Assembly: GCA_033064195.1 (NCBI GenBank)
Contig: JARBJD010000176.1
Coordinates: 90,300-154,299, forward strand
Reading direction: 5' to 3'
DNA length: 64,000 nt
Source: Blattamonas nauphoetae
Lineage: Eukaryota > Preaxostyla > Oxymonadida
Of the stretch, positions 10,552 to 20,878 are shown piece after piece (positions within the stretch are counted from its first letter, which is position 1; each line of letters opens with the position of its first letter). A model generated the notes under the pieces. The model saw only the letters and a list, made by a program, of their open reading frames with translations, made no database searches and was not told the DNA's origin. A program made the translations under genes and the position numbers.

Positions 10552-11256
10552 ATGCACTTTCTCGTCTTTCTGGCTCTCTTTTCATCCAGCAAAAGTTCGT
10601 TCCAGCCCTTCTCAGGCCCTCTTGACAATGCATCGACAAGAAGAACTGTGGGCGCATACAAACTCTCCCCACAGGAATATTCCGTCAACGAAACTCTTGT
10701 CGATTGGGTGACGAAGAACACATTCCCAGGCATCTCAAAACAGTTGATGACGGAGCATACCGACCTGTACCGAGGCTACGTCAAAAACGCTAACGCCCTC
10801 TTGGCCAACATGGCAAATTCATCGATCGATACTCCGATGAAACTCGAGCTCGGGCGACGATTTGGGTTCGAGGCGAATGGAATCCATATGCACGAACTGT
10901 TCTTCTCCAATCTCCACCCATCACCTGCACCACCATCAAACAATTTCCTTAAAATCATTTCTGATGAGTTTGGTTCATACCGCGCATTCCTGGATCGGAT
11001 CCGAATCATCGGAGGAACAAGAGGCATTGGATGGGTAACACTGACGTTGGACAAAAGTCTGAACAGACTAATTCTAAATTGGGTTTCTGAGCATCAAGAT
11101 GGCCAGTCAATCGGAGATGTTATCCTCGCAGTCGATTGCTGGGAGCATGCCTACATCAGAGACTACAAATCGACAGCGCGTGGAGACTACCTGCAGAATC
11201 TCGTGAAGATCATCGACTGGGAGGTTGTGGAAAAGCGGTTGAAGGCAGCTATGTAA
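10552..11256 (+). CDS. Fe/Mn-family superoxide dismutase with N-terminal signal-like segment
   Basis: Dismutates superoxide to oxygen and hydrogen peroxide. The 234-residue intronless frame matches the Fe/Mn SOD fold. The N-terminal helical domain has a His in TEHTDLYRGYV and a second in IHMHELFF. The C-terminal domain ends with the hallmark DCWEHAY (metal-binding Asp and His). The usual second His of the first motif is replaced (EHT instead of xHH). The first 15 or so residues (MHFLVFLALFSSS) look like a secretion or organelle-entry signal, unusual for protist cytosolic SODs, although an internal start cannot be excluded. The motif spellings look more like bacterial homologs than eukaryotic mitochondrial SOD, which would suit lateral acquisition. 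The metal cannot be assigned from this reading. Confidence 0.85.
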   Translation: MHFLVFLALFSSSKSSFQPFSGPLDNASTRRTVGAYKLSPQEYSVNETLVDWVTKNTFPGISKQLMTEHTDLYRGYVKNANALLANMANSSIDTPMKLELGRRFGFEANGIHMHELFFSNLHPSPAPPSNNFLKIISDEFGSYRAFLDRIRIIGGTRGIGWVTLTLDKSLNRLILNWVSEHQDGQSIGDVILAVDCWEHAYIRDYKSTARGDYLQNLVKIIDWEVVEKRLKAAM

Positions 11257-11422
11257 GACTCAGAAAAGCTTATCTTTCATTATACTTGATTATGGTTTAA
11301 TCATCCACTATTCATTTTAGCGTATTCTCATTGATTGAAAGGGAATGATTTAATAGAAAAAATGAGCTGACGCCCTTTGAACACGAAAATTATAGACAAC
11401 CAAAGAGGAACAGAATGTTAGA

Positions 11423-14006
11423 TCAAAACAGGACACAATTACAATCATGTGTGGGTCCTTCGTGATCTTTTCCAGTTTTGTGAGTGTCCAGAACAACTTG
11501 TGGGCTGGAATGTGCATCGTTGCACAATGTCTCTGAACTTTCAGGGAGTGCTTCAGACAGAGGTTGAGCATCCCCTTTGTTCGGCACAAAGTCACACTGA
11601 GATTGGAAAAGTGTCTCAGAGAGGAGAAAATGTCTTGACTCCGTCTCAGAAGTGGTCTGGGATAGAGTGTCCGCTTGATTACAACGCTGTTCTGCCAGAG
11701 TTTGAGGTGATGAGGATAAAGGCTTATCCGGGCCAAAGAAAGATGGCAAGGAAGAAAATGACGAAGCAGATCGTATACTCTGCAAGTGGGGAAGTACATT
11801 CGGAGATATGTCTTCAGATGTCTGGTTTATGAAGCTTGAATGCGTTTGCGTCTCGAAGAGTTTGACGACTGGCGAAGATAAATCAAATTCCTGTTGGTCA
11901 ATAGACCAGAGTTCTTCTGAGTTTAAAGTAGCAGTGAGAGATGGCTTCGGAAATGATGAGAGGCGACCGTTCTGTGTCATCATGGATTGAAGATTGTGAT
12001 GAGAGGAATGGTTGGGAAGAAACGATGGCTGAAGTGAACGATTTTGTTGTTGTGGTCCAACAAATGTTGGGGCAAGGAGGAGATGTGGAAAGAGCAAGGA
12101 TTGCTTCACAGTTTTCGTGGTCGTGTTGGTATGCACAAGTCCTGTTTTCATGGTTTCGGCTGAATAGATATTAAACAGAATATTAGATGTATTAGCATCG
12201 GGTTTGAATGTGGGAGTGTTGGTAGGGTGGATGGAGGTGATGTTGATTGAGACTGGGTTGGTGGAAGGATTGGCTCTTCCAGGTGGTGCCGACAGGGGTC
12301 GAAAGCGACCACTATAATTGGCCTCATAAGTGGTATTAGGTGCGCCAAGCGCCATCCCAATAAGGGATGGAGAATTCCGAGACCGGAGATCTAACCATTT
12401 GGGAACGTGTTGACATCCGTTGTGACAATTTAAATCCAAAATTATGAAAAATGAGGTGTTCAGAAAGGAAAAGGGAATAATGTTATTGCTTCTTTTCAGG
12501 AACCGCTGGAAACGTGAGGACTGTCATCGGGATGGGTTGAGCTGTCCTGGTCTGAAGACGTGGCTGCTGTTGTCGTTGAGATTGAAGAAGATGTGTCATT
12601 GGTACATTTTGACGAGGGAAGTTCATCCCAGAGAAGCCGGGGTAAGGCACGTAAGCGGAGTTGTGTTGTGGGGGAAGTTGTTGGATTTGGGGTTGAAGAG
12701 AAGTTGAAATTTGTTTCTGTTTGACTGGTGGGACAGGTGCTGAACTTTCAGTTCGTTTTTTCTTTTTTATTTCACTGTCCTCACCACGATCTGTCCTGAA
12801 AACGATGCTTTTTGAAAAGATGGTTCCAACAGGCGGGACAACAATTTTTGTTGCAAGAGGATCCAAATCAATTGTGACCTGTTCGAGGGGAGGATGGTGA
12901 ATGATGGTTTGAGGTGATGGGAGGGTGGATGGAACAGCAGTGGTCGAAGGCTCGCCTGTTTCAAGAGAAACACATCTGGACGTTTGGAGGAGAGCTGCAG
13001 AGCAACACACGATGAGGGAGAGAATAGCAAACGTTGTTCATTCCACCGCTGGTACAAGTGGTGTGGTGTCAGTGTTGTGTAGATCGCTGAGAAAGGGATC
13101 CGATCTTGATATTTGTACTTTGGGCGCGTGGTTGAAATGTATCGAATGAGCGGTCCGTTGATTCTGAAGGAGATGCGCGGGATAGCCACAGAGAAAAATG
13201 AAACAGAACAAAAAAGAGGACTCTCGTTGTTGGATGACAACCTTCTTCTTATCATCCTCAAGGAGCTTTTGCCACCGAAGTGTTTCTCGATTGTGTCTTT
13301 CAGTGTCCTTCGCTTCCTCCAATCTTTCCTCGAGTGTCAATTCCCTGCGTGGTTCCCGTTCCTGACGAACTGACGGGCGACGTGTATGCTGCCCTTGAAG
13401 GAGGTTCATAGACGTTTGGATGGCTTCTCTCGCTCGGATCACACTCGTCCTTTTGGAGAGTTCTCTCTTCTTGATGCTTTTTCCCTGGTCGGCTTGACCG
13501 TCTGCAGTGGACGTCTCTTCTGTTTGCATAGATTGGGGGTCCTGTTCGATTCCTGACTCATGAAGCGTGATAATGTGGGTTGCTCTTCGAATACGAGGTT
13601 TTTTGACTGGGTCGACGTATGCTTGCTTCTTTTTTGTTTCTTGCTGATAATTAAGAAAAATGTTGAAAGCAATGAACACTGTACCCTTCGCCGAGCTCGT
13701 TCTTCCTGATGAACTTCCTTTTCCTCGTCCCGAACTGCTTCATTTTCATCGATATCAAAATCAGAATCCGTGCTATCCTGATCTCCTACAAGACAAAATT
13801 CGTGAAGATACCGTGAATACAATCCAAGAAAAGAACCCACCTTGGTCAGAAAATCCACGATCAGTTTCTTCTTCTTCTGCAAAAATCAATTTGACTTCCT
13901 CAGAGCCCCAAAAATCCGTAGCATCGGTTCCACTTTGTTCTAAGAGTTTAGATATGTTGGCTCCTCGATTGGCACGACTGAATCTTCGTGGTTCTTCATC
14001 TCCCAT
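11423..14006 (-). CDS. VPS72: VPS72/YL1-like chromatin remodelling subunit, multi-exon
   Basis: YL1/Swc2-type subunit of SWR1/SRCAP-like complexes, which bind H2A.Z-H2B. Transcription is leftward from the ATG at 14006. Exon 1 carries the N-terminal motif RANRGANISKLLEQ followed by acidic residues. Exon 2 has the diagnostic DSDFDIDE. Exons 3-4 carry the Lys/Arg-rich region, a helix beginning LTLEERLEEAKDTE, and NGPLIRYIST, which matches the family's GPIITYHS. Introns read as 13786-13840, 13644-13684, 13164-13221 and 12995-13032; all keep phase. Downstream of about 12483 the join is uncertain: a Ser/Pro/Gln-rich 338-codon frame (11423-12439) is the likely C-terminal part, but I could not place the YL1_C zinc-like motif with confidence. 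The tail is longer than in typical YL1 proteins. Confidence 0.75.
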
Positions 14007-14194
14007 CGAGATAAAAGGCAAGTTGGGGCGGATCGAGCAATTCTAACAAAAATGGCAGGGAATCAATAATTACTCGTTTAGAAATAATGAACATTCATTT
14101 TCAGAAGAAAGATTATGAAATGATTCTCAAGAGTAAAGCAATAGTGAGGATAGACTCAAGACGGCACACGCAGTTGCAAACAAAGACAAAAACC

Positions 14195-14840
14195 TCAAAA
14201 ATCAAAATCAGGAATCGTAGAATCAGGAGAAGGTGTTGGTTGAGAAATCTGGGTCGGAGGCACATGACTGTGTGTGCTTCTACTCGGTTGAGGAAAACTT
14301 GGGTGAAATTCGGTGTGTTGCGGTAACTGGTTGGAATTCTGTTCGAAATCAGGGATGAGTGAATCGGTTTGTTGATAAATATAACTCTGAAAAACATTAA
14401 CAAAAAGAATTGAAACGATTGGCTGAGAAATTGAAGGAGTGCACCTGGACAAGCAAGAGGATCGCGCTGTTTCCATATCAATCGAATTTGTTACTGATGA
14501 AAGAGAGAATGTGCTATGTGGATTAGGACGGATCGGTTGGCTTGATTTTGACTTCAGTCTCATCACGAGATTGACATCTGACTCATCGATGGCAGATTTC
14601 TGAGCTGATGCTGTAATCTGTTTGGCATCAAGCAAAATAGAACGTTGAAATCCTATAGATGTGGAAAAAATGAGTTTCGGTAAAATGAAATGGAGAAATG
14701 TTTGGATGTCTTTTCTTGAACTAGAACAGACGGTAATTGAGATCAATTAATTGTTGAAGTGTTCGAGAATCGCATTGATAGATTCCGCATTCAGTTGCCA
14801 AAGCCTTCATGACGGTAACGTCATTTGGAACGAGAGACAT
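14195..14840 (-). CDS. TAF9: TAF9-like histone-fold subunit of TFIID/SAGA
   Basis: TBP-associated factor 9, a histone-fold partner of TAF6 in TFIID and SAGA. Exon 1 (14840-14732) encodes MSLVPNDVTVMKALATECGI and the first helix. A GT-AG intron at 14653-14731 is removed, and exon 2 continues RSILLDAKQITASAQK then IDESDVNLVM, which aligns with the family's ILDDAKIYSSHAKK and DADDVRLAI. A low-complexity Ser/Pro/Gln tail follows. A second intron inside the tail (around 14400-14455, where a polypyrimidine-AG is seen) is possible but not needed to keep the frame. The gene is divergent from the ARM-SPRY gene: start codons may be only about 14-62 nt apart. Confidence 0.85.
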
Positions 14841-14901
14841 GTCTTGAAAATGAATGTGGCTCGGATCGAATGTAATGCAATCGATTTCAGGGTCTCATCG
14901 G
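14841..14901. promoter_or_regulatory. Head-to-head 5' region between TAF9 and the ARM-SPRY gene
   Basis: The TAF9 ATG (minus strand) is at 14840. Candidate starts of the plus-strand neighbour are at 14854, 14875 and 14902. Whichever is right, the two genes must share an extremely short bidirectional promoter or overlap in their 5' transcripts. I see no TATA box. Confidence 0.45.
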
Positions 14902-16717
14902 ATGCAAAGTACAATTGCCTCCTTGACACAGGATTCGGCGAAGGTTCGCCTTGAGGCAATTCAAATTCTCTCATATTTACGAGTACAAGGTCTCTTCACT
15001 TTGATTCGTCACTCCAAGCCGTCATATCCTCTACAGAACTCCAGCAGTTAAGAGAGTTGTGTGAAGCGGGCTTTTTCATCAATATTCTTGATGCCCTTGC
15101 TCAGGGTCACAACACAGAGTTCTATGTGTGTTTCTCCGATTCATCGTCAGGTTTTTTCTCAACATACACCTCAGAAAATCACAGAAACTCTCCTTTATCG
15201 GATGCAAACCATTGAACCTCTTCGATCGAATACATCGCCCTACTTAGCTGTGCTATATCCGCTGTACCATCTCATCGATGTCTGTTCCGTTCTTTGTCTT
15301 GAATTGATCCAGCATCCTCATGAGTTCGTCAGACTAGCAATTCTTGATGCTTTCATGTACCTCTTTTTCTTTCTTCAAAGCCTGATTGCATCCATCTTCG
15401 TGATATCGTTAGATCCCTCTTCCCTCTGGAAACAGAACAAAATAAACACACATCCTCACGTTCCTCATTGTCCATTATGTCATCACAGGCATACCCATCG
15501 CGACCAGCACTTCGAAACGCCCTGTTCAGATGTGGTCTCTCCACCAAGATCAGATCCTATCTTCTGAACGATGAGGAAAGCAGACTGAATGAAAGGATGA
15601 AGGCTGTTCTCCTTGTTGAGGCGATAGCCCCGATTGCAGAGCAACCCATTATGGACCTCCTCCGAACCATCATGGTCGACAGGGTCCCCAGTGTGCCTCC
15701 CTTTCTCGTCTATTTCGGCAGGCATCACCTCTTCTCCCCTTCAGAAGGAGATGGCCCGAGTGTTGGTTGAAGTGTGGCATTTGAACAACTTTGCTGTCTT
15801 CTTTGACAGTTCGATTGTCGATCTCGAGGAAGAGGAGGAGGAAGAGATGGACAGTGACGGTATGAAAACACATTCTTCACCAATCTTTTCCAGAAGAGGA
15901 CATGATCGGGTACGCTACCCTCTCCCCTCGAACGAATAGCTGGGTTGATTTTCGAAACAGAACAATCTCCAACAAAATCGTTGATGGAATAACATACACC
16001 ACTGTTCTCCTTGAGCCCCACATCAATGAGGTAGCTCTCTCCTCTTCGCTTCATTCTTTTCATTTTCTATGCCTCATCAACGCCTTCGTCGACATATCCT
16101 CGTGCCATCTTCTCTCTCCTAAACTCCAAGGGAATCTTCCGACTGTATCCCCTTTTTCTCCTTATCTCCTCAGAACACTCAAATTTCTTAACACAGCCGA
16201 TAGTTTGCTCCCTTTCTGGCTTCACTTCTCTCCTCACACATTTCTGCCCTACAGAACTCGCTATTGGTGTTATTGATTCTTCAAGGCGCATCCCAGCTGA
16301 TTATTTTCTTGGCACCTCCTCTCGTTTGTTTTGTTCAACTTCTAACCCACTCAGAAAGTGCGTGCTACCACTCCACAGGCTCCTGTTATCAAAACGCGCG
16401 AATGATCAAAGGAAACAAAAATTGGGGCGTCGGTGACAAAGTAAGCATCGAGATTGACATGGACGCCCACCGCCTGATCTTCCTTCTCAACATGAACCCC
16501 CAGCCCATCTTCTTTCACAAGCTCCCTTCCGTTGTTCGCATCGGGGTGTGTCCGCTCGTTTCATGGATCTCATTCTCTTCCCACAGTTCACTTTTTGGCG
16601 GTGGGGGTCGGACTGCCAGATTATTTCGTTCCATCGTCTTCAGACATCATCACACAGCATCCTTCCCAAAGGCCACATCGCAGAGCCTTGGTGTGTGTGA
16701 ATTTTGCCGTTATTTAA
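14854..16717 (+). CDS. ARM/HEAT-repeat plus SPRY-domain protein, many short introns
   Basis: A multi-exon gene built from an N-terminal helical-repeat region and a C-terminal SPRY (B30.2-like) domain, probably a protein-interaction adaptor. Helical repeats read LEAIQILSYLRVQ, LQQLRELCEAGFFINILDAL and, later, IMDLLRTIMVD. An acidic run of Glu/Asp near 15830-15860 separates them from SPRY sequence: TNSWVDFRN, TVLLEPHINE, AIGVIDSSRRIPADYF, VGDKVSIEIDMDAHRLIF and GVGLPDYFVPSS. Well-supported introns are 14990-15036 and 15126-15174, one beginning at 15683 after VDR, and one near 15861-15895. Internal joins between 15340 and 15480 and between 16030 and 16255 are ambiguous. The TAA at 16715-16717 ends the SPRY frame. 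Start uncertain (14854, 14875 or 14902). Confidence 0.7.
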
Positions 16718-16825
16718 CGCGAGACTTGCCCACGAAGGGTGAAACTCGCTGTTTTTCGAATAGTTGAAACAGTATATTTCTTGCATATTGTAGAAACTGC
16801 GTTTTCTTCAAGTCGTGTGAAATGA

Positions 16826-17875
16826 TCAGTCTTCAAAGACAAGTTTTTGGGGAGCCTTGTCCGATCTTGGTTTATATCCAGCAAATGCTGGCGGCTCCTC
16901 CTCCTCCTCCTCTTCTTGGTGTGAGAAATCTCGAAAGTGTTCGCTTGGGCGACTTTTCTTTGGTTCAGCAAAATTAACGCCTAAAGAGCGCCCGTTCATC
17001 TTTGATTGGTGCATTTCTTCCTTCACCTGCGTGGCTTCTTCAACTGAGTTGCACTCAACAAAAGCAATCCCTCGGGATTTCCCTGTTTCCATGGAATATG
17101 CTATGCGCACGCTTGACGGGTTGAACTTCCGAAAATGGTTGGTGAGATCGTCCTCAGTCGCATCAAATGGGAGGTTTGTTATGAAAAGAGTTGTTGATGG
17201 GGCGATATCAGAACGAATAGAGGAGCGTTTCTTCTCCGACTGAAGTTCTGCTTGCCGAAGCTCTTCCGGTGTTTTGTTGGATATTTCAACCGTGACTGTG
17301 CGCCCTCCAATCGTCGATCCGTTAAATTCACTCACAACAAACTGAGCATCTTTCTTTTTTGAGAAGAGAACGAATGCGAAGCCTTTCGAGCGATCGCTCC
17401 CAGACAATGAAGCGATCTGAACAGAAACCGGATGGAATTCCATAAATAGTTTCATCAGTGAATCAGAATTCGCCGAAAACGGCAGATTTCTAATCACCAC
17501 TGTCGCACCTTGCTGTTGATCTGTTTTCTTTGTTTTTTGGGGTTTCTTTGATTTACTGGGACGTTTCTTAGGCAAAATGACCTTTTCAGAACGTTTTTGT
17601 TTCTGCTGAAGCGAGTGTTTCTTGACTGCCTTTTGTAATTCAAGAGGAATATCAGGATCAGGATCTGAGATTTCGATGTCCGATAGTGCAATGGAAGCAT
17701 CAGATGAATCATCGTCAAGAGGTTTATGTTTTGATGATTTGGTTCGTTTTTGTTTTTGAATTGGAGTTTTATCTTTTCTTTCTCTAGATTGTGATGGTTT
17801 TTTGTTTGGTTTTGCCCTGAGCTTCTTCTCCTTTGGATCACGCCCCCGTTGGGATCCAGTGAATCTTTTCTCCAT
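16826..17875 (-). CDS. Nucleolar-type RNA-binding protein with two RRMs
   Basis: A single-exon 349-residue protein. The first 120 residues are very Lys/Ser/Arg-rich with an acidic Asp/Ser patch, as in nucleolar proteins. RRM1 (about residues 128-205) has RNP2 VVIRNLPF and RNP1 KGFAFVLF. RRM2 (about 230-305) has LFITNLPF and SRGIAFVEC. A short tail contains a Glu run. The arrangement resembles Nop12/RBM34-like and nucleolin-like proteins in ribosome biogenesis, but I cannot choose between them. The first ATG on the frame is at 17875; the codon before it is TTG. Confidence 0.8.
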   Translation of the reverse strand: MEKRFTGSQRGRDPKEKKLRAKPNKKPSQSRERKDKTPIQKQKRTKSSKHKPLDDDSSDASIALSDIEISDPDPDIPLELQKAVKKHSLQQKQKRSEKVILPKKRPSKSKKPQKTKKTDQQQGATVVIRNLPFSANSDSLMKLFMEFHPVSVQIASLSGSDRSKGFAFVLFSKKKDAQFVVSEFNGSTIGGRTVTVEISNKTPEELRQAELQSEKKRSSIRSDIAPSTTLFITNLPFDATEDDLTNHFRKFNPSSVRIAYSMETGKSRGIAFVECNSVEEATQVKEEMHQSKMNGRSLGVNFAEPKKSRPSEHFRDFSHQEEEEEEEPPAFAGYKPRSDKAPQKLVFED

Positions 17876-17982
17876 CAAATTGATGAGAAGTTAAAGATCC
17901 ACGAAAGAAATTTGTGTTGACGAGGTCGATGGTATATTGTGGTCAGATCTTTCTTTCTTTGGAGTGGTGACTTCCTATTCTC

Positions 17983-20628
17983 ATGACTTTGAACACAAAA
18001 TCATCTGACATAAGTTTTTCTCCGCAATCTCGTGGATCTATCGGATCTCCACCGCCTTTAGTCAAAAGAACGAGCCTCATCTCTAACGGAAGCCAGAAAA
18101 AAATCTGCCCAGTAGACTCGGCACGATTTCTTCCTCTTCATAAGCCATCTCAACTATGCAGAAATGATCTTCCATACTATCCTCTACCAGATTTGCTACT
18201 CATGGAAGAAGCTCCATCCAACCAAACGGAAACCACGCTTTTAAACCTTCTCAACGCGTGTTGCATGCGTGTCAATTGGTCTGCCGATGCTCTTGTCGAT
18301 GAAATTTCCGATCGAGAGAAGAAAGCTCGATACCTTACTTCAATTCTGACTTATTCGCGAAATTGTATTCAAGCCTCTCCACAACGCCCCGTTTTCCAAG
18401 ATTTTGTTTGGCCAAGCGTTCTCCAACTATGCACGACTAATCTTTTCACCCCTCTTCCTCCTCGAGATTTAGTCACTGACAATTGCTTTGATTTCGATGA
18501 TGCTGATGAAAGGGTCAATCAAGACACTTCTCATCGCGAACTCGTCTACTACATCCTCATCCAGTTCCTCATTTCACCCGAAGTGAACCCAAAAGTAGCA
18601 TCGCAGGACTATATCACTCGAGACTTTGTTTCATCGATTTTCACTCGTCTCGAAAGTTCGAGTGAGGAGGAACACAAACTAGTGAAAGAAATCCTCTTTC
18701 TCCTTTTTGCTCGTTATGTTTGTCATCGTGGCTTGATTCGAAAGACGGTTGGAGTCATCCTCTCCAGCCAGTCGAATGACACAGTCAGACTTCCAGGCAT
18801 CCGTGCCTTGCTCGATTTCGTCCTCAGCCTCGTGTCTGGCTTCTCTATTCCAGTCAAGCAAGATAACCGCGATTTTATTTTTATGTACGTCCTTCCACTG
18901 TTCACAGCACCGACGCTCCAAACCTTCGTGGATGTTCTGAAGCCCATCATCCTCGTATTCGCTCAAAAAGACGAGTCATTCCTTGCCAGCCTCCTCAGGT
19001 ACCTCCTCACTAAATGGCCAAAGGTCAGCTCCAAAAAGCAGGTCGTGTTTCTGTCAGTGTGTGAGTACTTCGTTGCCGAGTTTGGCGTGGACACTATCAC
19101 CCATTCTGCGAGTCTTGATTCCTCCCATTCTTTTTCGGATTTGCTTTCTCTCTTCTTTGGTCGGATAGAGTTGTCCTTAGCCTCGGACAACGTCAACGTC
19201 ATCGAGATGACTCTCCACCTTCTTCAGACCACCTCTGTGCTCAGTCTCCTCCGCAAAGCAGGCAGAAAGCAGCAGGAGCAAGTTCTGCTGATGCTGATGC
19301 AGATGGTAGACACCCAATGGAACAAAAGCATCCGACGCGACGGGCAGCAGTTTCTGCGACAGTTCCAAGCCTCAAACACAATTCTGTTCGAATCTGTCCG
19401 CAAGCAGCACATCACACGACAAGCACAACAATCTGACGCCCGCAGCAATATTCGCCAGTCTTCCGCGCTTCTGATTCAACAGCAGGCCGAACAGAACCTG
19501 CGGGGCTGGGCGGCAGAGGTCCATTTCACCATCTCGACGCACAACTATCACTACCTCGTCCCGTCGCATGTCTTCACGCGCTGTCTTTCTTCAATCTCTC
19601 CTCACCTCACCGAAAACATGCGCAACGAGCTTTCTGATATTCCATTACCAGACTATGTCCCTACCGCAGCACTCACGTCACCCAGAGACACGAAAAGCAT
19701 CGAATCGTCGCTCTCCTCGCCAGAGAACCTCTCGCCCCTCTCGTCTCCCTCCACGTCACCCAACCACAACATGGTGTTCCCCTCCCCGACACGTCCTGTC
19801 CACGTTCGCAGCAAGAGCAAGCTCTGCCTCTCACACTCCTCCAACCAGCTCATCCCCGAGCAGCATGCCATCAACAAACTGGACGGCAAGACAGTCCCTC
19901 CAAACCGCAGCCTCCAACCAAACCAGTCCAACTTGTCTCCCCTCGCGTCGCAGGGCCTCTTGCTCACCCCGCTCGACCTCGAGCCGTTCAACGTGGAAGG
20001 ACTCGACGATCTGGACCAAACTCCGCCGACACCCATCGTCCCCAAACTCCGCTTCTCCGCCTCCAGCGATGGAAAGACAGTCATCGCTCTCTCACCCACC
20101 CCTCAACTCGAAAAGCCAACCCGCTCGCCGAACGGGGGACGACTTTCCAAAACTCTGAAGAACAAGAAGAGCAGCCCTCTGCCACCTGTCCGGAGGTCGT
20201 TCTCGAGTCTGACGAACAAGTCGAAGGATCTGCTGTCGAGTCCGTACTCGCCACTCGCATCGCCGAAGAGACCATTCGAGCAGAGCGAGCACCCACTGCA
20301 CCATCTCACGGCAGTCAAGTCAACGTCACACTCGTCACTCTCCAACCTCAACTCCTCCCTCTCGCTGCCTCGTCTGGATTCGCCAAAAACATCGTCCGTG
20401 TCGTCCTACTCGCCCGATTTCATGTCGCCCAAGTCAGACGAGACCACTCATCACGGTGTGAAGAAGAAGAGGAAGAAGGTGAAGGTCGACCACACCGCAC
20501 TCTCTTTACAGATCTCTCCTTCGAAGCACTCCCCTTCCAAGCGCACCACCTCTCCTCCGCCCATTCGGCGTGGCTTTTCTAACACAGAATTAACTCTGCC
20601 TATCCTGGGCAGCCCGACTCGACACTGA
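17983..20628 (+). CDS. PP2A B56-type regulatory subunit with long Ser/Pro tail
   Basis: Regulatory B' (B56/PPP2R5) subunit that targets protein phosphatase 2A. Residues of about 70-500 form the HEAT-like B56 core: KARYLTSILTYSRNCIQ, then YVCHRGLIRKTVGVIL, YVLPLFTAPTLQTFVDVLKP, LLTKWPKVSSKKQV and WNKSIRRDGQQFLRQF. These follow the family order. The remaining 350 or so residues are a low-complexity Ser/Pro/Leu region with basic clusters (KKKRKKVKVDH near the end) that may be a nuclear localisation signal. Canonical B56 proteins are about 450-600 residues, so the tail is the odd part. No introns are needed. Confidence 0.88.
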   Translation: MTLNTKSSDISFSPQSRGSIGSPPPLVKRTSLISNGSQKKICPVDSARFLPLHKPSQLCRNDLPYYPLPDLLLMEEAPSNQTETTLLNLLNACCMRVNWSADALVDEISDREKKARYLTSILTYSRNCIQASPQRPVFQDFVWPSVLQLCTTNLFTPLPPRDLVTDNCFDFDDADERVNQDTSHRELVYYILIQFLISPEVNPKVASQDYITRDFVSSIFTRLESSSEEEHKLVKEILFLLFARYVCHRGLIRKTVGVILSSQSNDTVRLPGIRALLDFVLSLVSGFSIPVKQDNRDFIFMYVLPLFTAPTLQTFVDVLKPIILVFAQKDESFLASLLRYLLTKWPKVSSKKQVVFLSVCEYFVAEFGVDTITHSASLDSSHSFSDLLSLFFGRIELSLASDNVNVIEMTLHLLQTTSVLSLLRKAGRKQQEQVLLMLMQMVDTQWNKSIRRDGQQFLRQFQASNTILFESVRKQHITRQAQQSDARSNIRQSSALLIQQQAEQNLRGWAAEVHFTISTHNYHYLVPSHVFTRCLSSISPHLTENMRNELSDIPLPDYVPTAALTSPRDTKSIESSLSSPENLSPLSSPSTSPNHNMVFPSPTRPVHVRSKSKLCLSHSSNQLIPEQHAINKLDGKTVPPNRSLQPNQSNLSPLASQGLLLTPLDLEPFNVEGLDDLDQTPPTPIVPKLRFSASSDGKTVIALSPTPQLEKPTRSPNGGRLSKTLKNKKSSPLPPVRRSFSSLTNKSKDLLSSPYSPLASPKRPFEQSEHPLHHLTAVKSTSHSSLSNLNSSLSLPRLDSPKTSSVSSYSPDFMSPKSDETTHHGVKKKRKKVKVDHTALSLQISPSKHSPSKRTTSPPPIRRGFSNTELTLPILGSPTRH

Positions 20629-20878
20629 ACGGCTTGTTGGGTCGTCCGCGTATCTACCTTTCAGTCATTTTTTATTATTTTGCATTTTGGTCGTCTGGGA
20701 TCGCCTTTACGATTGCTTTCATCGACTTCGTTCCGTTCCGTTCGGTTCGATCTTTCTTCTCATTTTGTTCCGTCGGATGTCATTTGTCGATTTGTGAAAT
20801 AGTTCCTGAGAACAAGTCACGAGATAATGTCAGAAAAAGAGTCAAAAAGTTGAAAGATCACAAAAGAAAGGGTCTATA

